64,000 nucleotides of DNA, from contig NZ_JACHIJ010000003.1 of assembly GCF_014203115.1 (NCBI RefSeq), positions 62,001 through 126,000 of the forward strand, read 5' to 3'. The notes beneath the pieces are model-generated. The model saw only the letters and a program-made list of their open reading frames with translations, was not told where the DNA came from and did not search any database. Positions 28,262-36,757 of the stretch are shown here, piece by piece (within the stretch, counting starts at the first letter, position 1; each line of letters starts with the position of its first letter). The translations under genes were made by a program, and so were the position numbers. This DNA is from Afipia massiliensis. GTDB taxonomy: Bacteria > Pseudomonadota > Alphaproteobacteria > Rhizobiales > Xanthobacteraceae.

Positions 28262-30123
28262 GCGATCCCGCACTCGGTCTGTTGATGCTCGGCCTGATCG
28301 TGGTCGTCATCATCATGGGCTTCCCGACGGCGTTCACGCTGATGGGCCTTGGCATGTTCTTCGGTCTGTTCGCCTATCACCGGGCGGGCGAATCGTGGGC
28401 CGACAACCACATCTTCGACCTGATGGTTCAGCGCACCTACGGCGCGATGACCAACGACGTCCTGATTTCCATCCCGCTGTTCGTGCTCATGGGTTACGTC
28501 ATGGAACGCGGCGCGCTGGTGGACAAGATGTTCTACTCGATCCAGCTCGCGTTCCGGCGGGTGCCCGCCTCGCTTGCGGTGGCGACGCTGATCGTGTGCA
28601 CGTTCTGGGGCATCGCCTCGGGTCTGGTCGGCGCGGTCGTTGTACTGATGGGCGTCATCGCCTTCAACCCGATGCTGAAGGCCGGCTATGACGTGAAGCT
28701 CGCATCCGGCGTCATCACCGCAGGCGGCACGCTCGGCATTCTGATCCCGCCCTCGGTGATGATCATCGTCTACGCAGCTGTCGCCGGACAGTCGGTGGTG
28801 AAGCTCTACGCCGCGACGATGTTTCCCGGCTTCTTCCTGGCGCTGCTGTATCTGATCTACATCGTCGGCTGGGCGCTGCTGAATCCGAAGATCGCGCCGA
28901 AGCTGCCGGAAAGCGAGACGCGCGTGCCGGTGCGGCCCTGGGTCAGCGCGCTGCAGAAATCCTATTCGGACAAGATGCTGCCGGCGCTGCTGACCGCCGC
29001 CGTGTCTCCGGCAAGGGCGCTGGCGATCACGGCCGACGGCGTCCGCGTTGGCTACGGTACGCTGATCAAGAGTCTTGGTATTGCGCTGGTGCCGGCGGCG
29101 CTGGCGCTGGCCACGCTGTGGGGCGTCTGGTGGTACGTCGTGATTCACCAGCAGCCCGATGCGCCGGCGCCTTCGGCCGCCATCAGTCAGCAGCTTGGCG
29201 CGCCGTCGGCGTCCTCCACGGCGGAGCCGGCGGAAGAAAAACTGCAGGAGCTCGGCGGCGCGTCGTCGGATGAGAAAAAAAGCGAGCCGGAAACCCTGCA
29301 GGAAATGGGCAGCGCCGAGTTGCGCGGCCAGGGCACGGCAGCACCGGCGGAAGCAGGGCCGCCGCCGCAGTTCTACACGTACTTCGCATTCACCTGCGCG
29401 ATCTTCGGGCTGATCCTGTTCTACTACTACTGGACCATGGGCGCGGAGCAGTTCGAGGTGTTGCGGCTGCTGATTTCGTCGGTGATGCCGCTCGGCATCC
29501 TGACGGTGGTGGTGCTGGCCGTGATTTTGCTCGGCATCACGACGGCGACGGAATCCGCGGCGGTCGGTGCGGCGGGTGCATTCCTGCTCGCCTTCCAGGC
29601 GCGGACGCTCGACTGGAAGCGCACCAAGGAAGCGGTGTTTCTCACCGCGAAAACCACATCGATGGTGTGCTGGCTGTTCGTCGGCTCCGCGCTGTTTTCG
29701 GCGGTGTTCGCGATCCTCGGCGGACAGGCGCTGCTGGAAAGCTGGGTGCTGTCGCTCAACCTGACGCCGGTTCAGTTCATGATCCTGTCGCAGGTGATCA
29801 TCTTCATCCTCGGCTGGCCGCTGGAATGGACCGAGATCATCGTGATCTTCGTGCCGATCTTCCTGCCGATGCTGAAGCACTTCGGCATTGATCCGATCCT
29901 GTGGGGCGTGCTGGTGTTCGTGAACCTTCAGGCCGCCTTCCTGTCGCCGCCGGTGGCGATGTCTGCGTATTACCTGAAGGGCGTGGCGCCCAAGCACGTC
30001 ACGCTCAATCAGATTTTCGCGGGCATGATGCCCTACATGCTGATCGTGATCGTCTGCATGGTCCTGATGTACATGTGGCCCGGCATGACGTTGTGGCTGC
30101 CGAACTATCTGTACGGGAACTGA
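28258..30123 (+). CDS. dctM: TRAP transporter large permease, DctM family, with a central insertion
   Basis: A 621-residue large permease, against about 425 for ordinary DctM. Residues 1-230 and 405-621 match the family (SGLVGAVVVLMGVIAF; LGILIPPSV; ITTATESAAVGAAGAF). Between them lie about 175 extra residues: two or three further hydrophobic segments and an Ala/Pro/Glu/Gln-rich linker (roughly residues 297-371). The insertion splits the region that in normal DctM joins helix 5 to the TxTEAAAV motif. The frame is intact throughout, so it is not a fusion of broken pieces. The ATG overlaps the DctQ stop by 4 nt. Confidence 0.9.
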   Translation: MSDPALGLLMLGLIVVVIIMGFPTAFTLMGLGMFFGLFAYHRAGESWADNHIFDLMVQRTYGAMTNDVLISIPLFVLMGYVMERGALVDKMFYSIQLAFRRVPASLAVATLIVCTFWGIASGLVGAVVVLMGVIAFNPMLKAGYDVKLASGVITAGGTLGILIPPSVMIIVYAAVAGQSVVKLYAATMFPGFFLALLYLIYIVGWALLNPKIAPKLPESETRVPVRPWVSALQKSYSDKMLPALLTAAVSPARALAITADGVRVGYGTLIKSLGIALVPAALALATLWGVWWYVVIHQQPDAPAPSAAISQQLGAPSASSTAEPAEEKLQELGGASSDEKKSEPETLQEMGSAELRGQGTAAPAEAGPPPQFYTYFAFTCAIFGLILFYYYWTMGAEQFEVLRLLISSVMPLGILTVVVLAVILLGITTATESAAVGAAGAFLLAFQARTLDWKRTKEAVFLTAKTTSMVCWLFVGSALFSAVFAILGGQALLESWVLSLNLTPVQFMILSQVIIFILGWPLEWTEIIVIFVPIFLPMLKHFGIDPILWGVLVFVNLQAAFLSPPVAMSAYYLKGVAPKHVTLNQIFAGMMPYMLIVIVCMVLMYMWPGMTLWLPNYLYGN

Positions 30124-30137
30124 CGCGAAAACGTGAT

Positions 30138-30160
30138 CGGCCGGAGCTTTGCGCCGGCCG
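30138..30160. terminator. possible terminator-like hairpin
   Basis: A 7-bp stem (cggccgg / ccggccg) with a 9-base loop starts 15 bp after the DctM stop. No T-run follows, so intrinsic termination is doubtful. Confidence 0.35.
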
Positions 30161-30213
30161 GTCCATCGTATGCGTTACTTGGATACCCGCGGGTTCTGCC
30201 GTAAGCTATCAGC

Positions 30214-31623
30214 ATGAGCGATTTCAATTCCCTGTACTCGGTGCTGAAACAGACGGCCGATCCCAAGGTGGCGGACGCGATCCAGACATTGGTCGAAACC
30301 GGCGCCGATCATGAACTCAACCGGATCAACCTGATCGAGTTCGCCGCCAGAACAGGGCTTGGCGAAGAGAAGGTGATCTCGGGATTTCTTCACGCCTCGC
30401 GGCTCGGCATCTTCGATCTCACCTGGAACGTGCTGTGCCCCGGATGCAGCGGCGTCCTCGGCGCGCATGACACCCTGAAACAGCTTCAGCCCGAGGACTA
30501 TCACTGCGGCCTCTGTGCAGCCGGTTATCAGGCCTCCATCGACGATCAGGTCGAAGTTGCCTTCACCGTCAGCCCGCGGGTGCGCCGGATCGCGGCGCAC
30601 GATCCTCATACGCTGCCGAGCTGGGACTACTGGCGGCAGATCTTCTGGAGTTCGGGCATCGACATCAACGAGGATTCATTCTCGCGGTTGGTGAACGAAG
30701 CGACGCTGGAAGCGGTTGAACTTGCGACGGGCGAAAAAGTCGTGGTCTCGCTGCAGCTGCCGGCGCAGTTTGTGATCGTGTTCGAGCCCGTCACGCACTC
30801 CGCACTCTTTATCGACGTCAAGGGCGAGCCGACGAAAGACAAGCAGAATGCGTCGCTGGTGTTCGACGGTGTGCATTCTCCAACCGATACGATCGAGATG
30901 CGTCCCGGGCCGCTGCGGCTGGCGCTGGAGAACCAGTCCAAAAATCGTGTGCTGCCGTCGGTGTGGATCGCGGGCGATGCACTTCACGATTTGCTCGGCA
31001 AGCGCAAGCCGATTGTCACCGCGAAGCGGATTCTGGCGAACCAGACCTTCCGCGATGTTTACAAGGCGGACAATCTCAATCTCGATCAGCGCCTCAAGAT
31101 CACATCACTGACGTTTCTGTTCACCGACCTCAAGGGCTCGACGGCGCTCTATGAGCGCGTCGGCGATCTCGCTGCGTTCGATCTGGTCCGCGCGCACTTC
31201 CGGGCGTTGCTGGAAATCATTGCGTCGGAAGCAGGTGCGGTGGTGAAGACCATCGGCGATGCGGTGATGGCGACATTCGTTCGCCCCGAGCAGGCGGTCG
31301 CTGCGGGTCTGCGGATGCGTGAGGCGATGGACGCCCTCAACGACCAGCGCGGGACAAAGGACCTGCTGGTCAAGATCGGAATCCATGAAGGCGCCTGTCT
31401 CGCGGTGATGCTGAACGACCGGCAGGACTACTTCGGCCAGACCGTGAATATCGCGGCGCGGGTGCAGGGGCAGGTCACGGAGCGGGCAATCAATGCCACC
31501 GGGCCGGTGGTCAAATCGCCCGCGGTCATGGAGCTGCTGGACAAGGCCGGGCTGAAGCCTGCGGAAAAGAGCGTCGAACTGCGCGGAATTTCCGACCGGG
31601 TGGTGATTTACGAGATTCCATGA
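30214..31623 (+). CDS. adenylate/guanylate cyclase with DUF5939-type N-terminus
   Basis: A 469-residue signalling protein. The C-terminal class III cyclase domain starts about residue 292 and contains FLFTDLKGSTALYE (metal-binding Asp), VKTIGDAVMATF (second Asp) and DYFGQTVNIAARVQG. The N-terminal half has a DUF5939-like region with the pair CPGC ... CGLC (about residues 75-107) that could bind zinc or iron. No membrane helix is seen, so it is likely soluble. It would make cAMP, as most single-domain family members, but cGMP cannot be excluded. The signal is unknown. It is 90 bp from dctM. Confidence 0.87.
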   Translation: MSDFNSLYSVLKQTADPKVADAIQTLVETGADHELNRINLIEFAARTGLGEEKVISGFLHASRLGIFDLTWNVLCPGCSGVLGAHDTLKQLQPEDYHCGLCAAGYQASIDDQVEVAFTVSPRVRRIAAHDPHTLPSWDYWRQIFWSSGIDINEDSFSRLVNEATLEAVELATGEKVVVSLQLPAQFVIVFEPVTHSALFIDVKGEPTKDKQNASLVFDGVHSPTDTIEMRPGPLRLALENQSKNRVLPSVWIAGDALHDLLGKRKPIVTAKRILANQTFRDVYKADNLNLDQRLKITSLTFLFTDLKGSTALYERVGDLAAFDLVRAHFRALLEIIASEAGAVVKTIGDAVMATFVRPEQAVAAGLRMREAMDALNDQRGTKDLLVKIGIHEGACLAVMLNDRQDYFGQTVNIAARVQGQVTERAINATGPVVKSPAVMELLDKAGLKPAEKSVELRGISDRVVIYEIP

Positions 31624-31771
31624 CGAGATTGTGTCGGAGTCCGTTGCACCCGCGACGGCTTCCGGGCGCACGGCAGGGTTGAAGGGGGCCGGAACCGGGG
31701 GCGAGATTGCCAGAGTTTCATTTTCAGGCCATAGAACCTGACGATCTTGTGCCTTAGACTTTTATTCGGGC

Positions 31772-32323
31772 ATGACCGAGAACCGTATCGACCTCTCGGA
31801 AATCACGCCTCCGACCGAGTCCCGTTTTCGATTGCAGAGATTGATGCTCGATAGATTACGCCACTTCATCGCTGACGTTGTTTCCCCCGCAGGATCAGAA
31901 ACGCGCACCTTCGCCGATGGTGACTACCGGCTGGCGGCCGCTGCACTTCTCATCCATGTGATTTCACTCGACGGCGAGCCGACCGAGGCCGAAAAGCGCA
32001 AACTGCACGCGCTGCTCGAATATCGTTTCGATCTTGACACCGGGACGGCCGCAAAACTGATTGCGGACGCGACGCTGGTCGAGGGCGAGGCGGTGGACCT
32101 CTATCGCTTCACCAGCGTGATCATGCGCTCGGTCAACGAGGAAGGCCGGCTTCGCATCATCGAGATGATGTGGGAGCTGGTGTTTGCCGACGGCCACGTC
32201 TCTGAGTTCGAGGACAATGTCGTCTGGCGCGCCGCGGACCTGCTCGGTATTTCCTCCCGCGATCGTCTCAATATCAAGCACCGTGTAGCCGATGGCCGGC
32301 TGACCCCGGACACCGCGTCATAG
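31772..32323 (+). CDS. TerB-like protein
   Basis: A 183-residue all-helical protein of the TerB/tellurite-resistance-like superfamily. DGDYRLAAAALLIHVISLDGE and IIEMMWELVFADGHVSEFED show the paired acidic sites typical of the fold. No metal-resistance genes surround it, so tellurite resistance should not be assumed. It starts at the ATG at 31772, 148 bp after the cyclase, and may be unrelated to it. Confidence 0.8.
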   Translation: MTENRIDLSEITPPTESRFRLQRLMLDRLRHFIADVVSPAGSETRTFADGDYRLAAAALLIHVISLDGEPTEAEKRKLHALLEYRFDLDTGTAAKLIADATLVEGEAVDLYRFTSVIMRSVNEEGRLRIIEMMWELVFADGHVSEFEDNVVWRAADLLGISSRDRLNIKHRVADGRLTPDTAS

Positions 32324-32390
32324 CACGTCATTTTTCTTCTTATTTTTCGCCGCTTCGTTTTCGTCAGACCCAAGACAACCGAATGCATCC

Positions 32391-33167
32391 ATGACCAAAC
32401 GTGTCACGCTGATCACGGGCGCCTCATCGGGCATCGGCGCCGAACTGGCGCGCATTTTCGCGCTGAACGGCGCCAACACGGTGCTGGTCGCGCGCCGCGA
32501 AGATCGCCTTAAACAGCTTGCCGACGAGATCGCCGCTGCCGGGCATCCGCGTCCGGCGATTCTGGCCTGCGATCTCAGCGCACCCGGCGCCTGCGACAAG
32601 ATCGAAGCGTCGCTGAAGGTGATGGACGCCGAGGTCGATACGGTCGTCAACAACGCGGGCTACGGCCTGTTCGGCGAAGCCGTCGAACTCGACCGCGCGC
32701 AGCAGCTGGCGATGGTCGATCTGAATGTTTGCGTGCTGACCGATCTGACGCTGCGCTTCGCCGACAGCCTGGTGCGCCATCGCGGCGGCATCCTCAACGT
32801 CGCGTCGATTGCGTCGTTCCTGCCCGGTCCCCGGATGGCGGTCTACTACGCCACCAAGGCCTACGTGCTGTCGTTCACCGAAGCGATGCGGGGCGAACTG
32901 GGGCCGAAAGGCGTGCGGGTCACGGCCTTGTGTCCGGGCACCGTCCCGACCGAGTTTCAGGGCGTGGCGGGCTTCAAGCCAGGCCTGGATTCCGCGGTGC
33001 TGAATCTGTCGGCTGCGGCCGTGGCGCGGGCCGGCTATCGCGGGCTGATGTCGAACAAGCGGCTGGTGCTGCCCGGCGTGGGCGTGCGGATGATCCCGTT
33101 CATGTTGCGCTTTGCCCCGCGCAGCCTCGTGCTGGCGTCGGTCGCGCGGGTGCAGCAGAAGCGCTAG
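32391..33167 (+). CDS. short-chain dehydrogenase/reductase
   Basis: A 258-residue SDR. The NAD(P) site is TGASSGIGAELAR, the NNAGYG motif follows, and the catalytic Ser and YATKAYV Tyr-Lys pair are present. The Arg residues after the nucleotide strand (ARREDRLK) suggest NADPH. The substrate is not known. The start is the ATG at 32391. A spacer of 280 bp with a repeat follows. Confidence 0.9.
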   Translation: MTKRVTLITGASSGIGAELARIFALNGANTVLVARREDRLKQLADEIAAAGHPRPAILACDLSAPGACDKIEASLKVMDAEVDTVVNNAGYGLFGEAVELDRAQQLAMVDLNVCVLTDLTLRFADSLVRHRGGILNVASIASFLPGPRMAVYYATKAYVLSFTEAMRGELGPKGVRVTALCPGTVPTEFQGVAGFKPGLDSAVLNLSAAAVARAGYRGLMSNKRLVLPGVGVRMIPFMLRFAPRSLVLASVARVQQKR

Positions 33168-33200
33168 CGGCAGGGGCCCGACGTATGCTGTTTCAGGAGG

Positions 33201-33304
33201 GTCATCCTGAGATGCGAGCTCTTGCGAGCCTTGAAGGATGACCGACCGGAACATTGCCGTCGCCCTTCGAGGCCTCCGCTTCGCTACGGCACCTCAGGGT
33301 GACG
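33201..33304. repeat. palindromic intergenic repeat, family B
   Basis: Two inverted half-units: gtcatcctgagatgcgagc ... ccttgaaggatgac and cgcccttcgaggcctccgc ... cacctcagggtgacgg. Copies are at 37651, 48946 and 52348. It lies between the SDR and the amidotransferase. Confidence 0.75.
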
Positions 33305-33447
33305 GCGTCCAGTGAACGCCTGCATTTTCCCGCGCAGACCACGTCCGCGAAAATCCCGGCTCGACGCAGCCCCGGCAACACAATATTTTCGATTTGGGCG
33401 TTCAATGGAGAAGCTTGTTCTCCGCGAGGATTGAAGAAGGCGCGTCG

Positions 33448-34245
33448 ATGCTGCGGCCTGATGGTGATCGACCAATCGGTTTCGGACCAACCACGTTTGG
33501 CCTGACGACATGCGGCCGATTTACCGCGCTCCCGGTGCTGATCATCCTGCATGGTCCGATGTCCACGCCCGGCCGGGTCGGCAACGCGCTGCGCGCCATG
33601 GGCCATCCCCTCGACGTCCGCCGCCCGGTGTTCGGCGATCCGCTGCCTGAAACGCTCGACCATTATGCCGGGGCGATCACCTTCGGCGGCCCGATGAGCG
33701 CCAACGACAATGAGGATTTCATCCGCCGCGAAATCGACTGGCTCGCTGTGCCGCTGAAGGAACAGCGGCCCTATCTCGGAATCTGCCTCGGGGCGCAAAT
33801 GCTGGCCAAGCATCTAGGGGCGAAGGTCGCGCCCCATCCCGAAGGCCGCGCCGAGGTCGGTTACTATCCGATCCGGCCGACCGAGGCCGGCCGGAAGATC
33901 TGCTCGCACTGGCCCGATCATGTCTATCAATGGCACCGCGAGGGCTTTGAGCTTCCCGCAGGCACCGAGCAACTGGCCGAGGGTGACGATTTTCCGGTGC
34001 AGGCGTTCCGCACCGGGCGCTGCTTCGGCATCCAGTTTCATCCCGATGTGACCCACGCGATGCTGCACCGCTGGACCACGCGCGGGCATGAGCGCATGTC
34101 GCTGCCGGGCGCACGCACCCGTGCCGAGCATTTCACCGGGCGCATGGTCCATGATCTGGCGGAACGCGCTTGGCTGACAGCGTTCCTCGACGGTTGGCTG
34201 CATCGCCCGCCGCCTGCGCCGATTGCATCGCTCGCGGCGGAGTAG
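33448..34245 (+). CDS. class I glutamine amidotransferase-like protein
   Basis: A protein of about 265 residues with a class I GATase fold. The nucleophile elbow is YLGICLGAQMLAK and the His is in FGIQFHPDVTHAM. The third catalytic residue, usually Glu in FHPE, is Asp here. The start is uncertain: conserved sequence begins around LPVLIILHG (about 33530), and the ATG at 33448 is the longest reasonable choice; a GTG near 33535 is an alternative. The role, an amine-transfer or hydrolytic one, is unknown. Confidence 0.8.
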   Translation: MLRPDGDRPIGFGPTTFGLTTCGRFTALPVLIILHGPMSTPGRVGNALRAMGHPLDVRRPVFGDPLPETLDHYAGAITFGGPMSANDNEDFIRREIDWLAVPLKEQRPYLGICLGAQMLAKHLGAKVAPHPEGRAEVGYYPIRPTEAGRKICSHWPDHVYQWHREGFELPAGTEQLAEGDDFPVQAFRTGRCFGIQFHPDVTHAMLHRWTTRGHERMSLPGARTRAEHFTGRMVHDLAERAWLTAFLDGWLHRPPPAPIASLAAE

Positions 34246-34268
34246 CGCTCTTTTTAAAGCATACTCGG

Positions 34269-34389
34269 CGTCGTCCCGGCGAAGGCCGGGACCCATCATC
34301 CCTGTCAACGTTGCATGGCAAAGAAGCCTTCAACCATCCTGCCTGATTGAGTGCCGGTGGTTATGGGTCCCGGCCTTCGCCGGGACGAC
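34269..34389. repeat. palindromic intergenic repeat, family A
   Basis: Left arm cgtcgtcccggcgaaggccg and inverted right arm cggccttcgccgggacgac enclose a variable 66-base centre. The arms repeat at 37786-37903 and 54504-54614. It lies between two convergent genes. Confidence 0.8.
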
Positions 34390-34413
34390 CCGCAGAGAGA
34401 TCGTGCTTAGTTG

Positions 34414-35637
34414 CTAGGGCACAGCCTTCGTCACAATGGCGATCTCCGACGTCAGCGTGCGGTGAACCGGACACTTGTCGGCGATTTCCATCAGCTTCGC
34501 GCGCTGCTCGGCATCGAGATCGCCTTCCATCGCAATGGTGCGCTCGATCCGGCTGATCATGCCTTCCTTGGTTTCGCACTCCTCGCAATCCTTGGCGTGG
34601 ACTCGGCTGTGCTGCAGCGACACGGTGGTGCGCACCAGCGGAATGGATTTGCGCTCGGCATAGAGCCGCATCGTCATCGAGGTGCAGGCGCCAAGCGCGC
34701 CGAGCAGGAAATCGTAAGGTCCGGGTCCGGTATCGAGACCGCCGACTTCGAGCGGTTCGTCGGCAAGGACTCGGTGCTTGCCCGCGGCGATCATGTTCTG
34801 AAGCTTGCTCGCGCCGGTTTCGCTGACCACGACGATGCCTGCGGCAGGATTCGGTATCACCACGTCCGTTGCAGGCGCAGCATCGAGAAAACGCATCGCC
34901 CAGGCCGCGATCATGTCGGCGACATAGACCGCATCGCGCTTCTGCGTCAGCAGATGGTCCGCGCCGGTCAGCGAGATGAAACTCTTGGGATGTTTCGCCG
35001 CGACGAAAAGGCGGGTCGCGTTGTCGATGCCGACATAGTCATCGGTGGGCGAATGAAAGATCAGCAACGGCTTGTGAAGTTTCGCGACGGTGTCGGTCAG
35101 CCTGTGCTCGGCGATGTCGTCGAGAAACGCGCGCTTGATGCGGAACGGGCGGCCCGCCAGCGATACTTCGACCTCGCCCTGTTCGCGGATCGCCGGAATG
35201 GAATCCTTGAACAGATGCGTGACGTGGGACGGGTCCGAGGGCGCGGCGACGGTGGCGACGCATTTCGCTTCCGGGATCAGCGACGCCGCCGCGAGAATGG
35301 CCGCGCCGCCGAGGCTGTGACCGATCAGGATGGACGGCGCGCGCTGGGTTTTTCGCAGATGGTCCGCGGCCAGCACCAGATCGGCGATATTCGATGAAAA
35401 CGTCGTATTGGCGAATTCGCCTTCGCTGGCGCCGATGCCGGTGAAATCGAACCGGAGCGTGGCGATGCCATGCTTTGCCAGCCCCTCGGCGATCCGCTTG
35501 GCGGCCAGCACATTCTGGCCGCAGGTGAAGCAATGCGCGAACAGGGCGTATGCGACCGGCGCGCCGTCCGGCAGATCCAATGAGGCAGCCAGCAATTGTC
35601 CGTCTGATCCGGGAAACTGAAATTTTTCGGTCGGCAT
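34414..35637 (-). CDS. alpha/beta-hydrolase and OsmC-domain fusion
   Basis: A 407-residue protein with two domains. Residues about 1-255 are an alpha/beta hydrolase with ILIGHSLGGAAILAA as the nucleophile elbow. Residues about 270-405 are an OsmC-like domain with LLGALGACTSMTMRL and DCEECETKEGM, where the paired cysteines could reduce organic hydroperoxides. It may detoxify a lipid peroxide or thioester, but that is inference. It is a known fusion in this group of bacteria. Confidence 0.88.
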   Translation of the reverse strand: MPTEKFQFPGSDGQLLAASLDLPDGAPVAYALFAHCFTCGQNVLAAKRIAEGLAKHGIATLRFDFTGIGASEGEFANTTFSSNIADLVLAADHLRKTQRAPSILIGHSLGGAAILAAASLIPEAKCVATVAAPSDPSHVTHLFKDSIPAIREQGEVEVSLAGRPFRIKRAFLDDIAEHRLTDTVAKLHKPLLIFHSPTDDYVGIDNATRLFVAAKHPKSFISLTGADHLLTQKRDAVYVADMIAAWAMRFLDAAPATDVVIPNPAAGIVVVSETGASKLQNMIAAGKHRVLADEPLEVGGLDTGPGPYDFLLGALGACTSMTMRLYAERKSIPLVRTTVSLQHSRVHAKDCEECETKEGMISRIERTIAMEGDLDAEQRAKLMEIADKCPVHRTLTSEIAIVTKAVP

Positions 35638-35698
35638 GGTCGGCCCCCTCGGCGCGGTTGTTGCGCGGCTCCCGCCTGCGTATCAGAAGTTTAGCATC

Positions 35699-35788
35699 GT
35701 CATGGCCGGGCGTCGTCCCGGCCATCCACGTCTTGTCTAACGCAGCCGGGTGAAGACGTGGATGCCCGGGGCAAGCCCGGGCATGACG
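35699..35788. repeat. palindromic intergenic repeat, family C
   Basis: Two hairpins, catggccgggcgtcgtcccggccat and gatgcccggggcaagcccgggc, separated by about 35 bp with inverted tracts ccacgtctt and aagacgtgg. It lies between the OsmC fusion and tRNA-Ala. Confidence 0.75.
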
Positions 35789-35835
35789 AAAAGCAGCGCG
35801 TTGCGCCAACAGCATGTCGCATTACGGAGGAGTGT

Positions 35836-35911
<76 letters not shown>

Positions 35912-36089
35912 TTAATCGGCCGGCCAAACGGCGACGGCGGACAAGTGAGGCCATTTACAATCCCGATCATGGCCAAGTCAAGAACGCCAAAAATCAATGT
36001 TTTCGGCGCTTTTGGACCCGGAACCTCCCTTGTTTGCGCCGCCGCGAACCGGTATTGAGGCGGCAGTCCACGGAAGCGAGCCAGCACCC

Positions 36090-36380
36090 ATGCGCGCCAT
36101 TCTCGACATCATCAACATCGTTCTGGATCTGTATGTCTGGCTGCTGATCGCCTCGGCGATCCTGTCCTGGCTGATCGCTTTCAACGTCGTGAACACCCGC
36201 AACGGGTTCGTCGCGTCGGTGGCCGAGTTCCTCTACAAGATCACCGAGCCCGTGCTGCGGCCGATCCGGAACATCATGCCGAATTTCGGCGGCCTCGATA
36301 TTTCGCCGATCATCGTCATCCTCATCATCATGTTCGTCCAGCGCGTGATTGCCTACTACATCTATCCGAACGTGATCTGA
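36090..36380 (+). CDS. YggT family membrane protein
   Basis: A 96-residue YggT-family integral membrane protein with two hydrophobic segments (INIVLDLYVWLLIASAILSW and PIIVILIIMFVQRVIAYYI) and the signature LRPIRNIMPNFGGLDISP between them. The ATG at 36090 was preferred to the open-frame start at 35997, which would overlap low-quality sequence. It precedes a DUF167 gene and folD on the same strand, which is common in alphaproteobacteria. The role is unclear; it may concern cell division or envelope stress. Confidence 0.9.
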   Translation: MRAILDIINIVLDLYVWLLIASAILSWLIAFNVVNTRNGFVASVAEFLYKITEPVLRPIRNIMPNFGGLDISPIIVILIIMFVQRVIAYYIYPNVI

Positions 36381-36420
36381 CCGCGAGGCCGCCCCGTTCC
36401 TTGACTCGCATGAGCTGTCC

Positions 36421-36744
36421 TTGAGTCTTCCTTGGCGCTTTTCCACTCAAGGCATCAGCGTCGCATTGCGCGTCACTCCGCGCGGCGGACTTGACGCGAT
36501 CGACGGCATTGAAACCCTGGCCAACGGCCGCAGCGTCGTGAAAGTCCGGGTCCGCGCCATCGCCGAGGGCGGCGAAGCCAATCGCGCGGTGACCGAACTG
36601 CTCGCCAAGGCGCTTCATGTGCCGAAAAGCCATGTGCGGGTGCTGTCCGGTGTGACCTCGCGGCTGAAGCAGGTCGCGGTGGATGGCGATCCCAAGACAT
36701 TGGGCGATGCCTTGCACGCCCTGACCAAGACAACAGGCTCCTGA
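36421..36744 (+). CDS. DUF167 (YggU-like) family protein
   Basis: A 107-residue DUF167 protein. The core [35 protein letters not shown] and [16 protein letters not shown] are all present. The start is probably the TTG at 36421, since the only nearby ATG (36410) is out of frame. It lies between the YggT and folD genes with 13 bp to folD. The function is unknown. Confidence 0.85.
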   Translation: MSLPWRFSTQGISVALRVTPRGGLDAIDGIETLANGRSVVKVRVRAIAEGGEANRAVTELLAKALHVPKSHVRVLSGVTSRLKQVAVDGDPKTLGDALHALTKTTGS

Positions 36745-36757
36745 CGAAAGAAACCGG

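Noticed and set aside
28228..29997. A 589-codon open frame opposite dctM
   Set aside because: The product is rich in Arg, His and Gln with no motifs and is fully inside dctM and its neighbour.
31772..32323. Tellurite-resistance gene
   Set aside because: The protein has a TerB-like fold, but no ter genes are nearby, so the resistance label is not justified.
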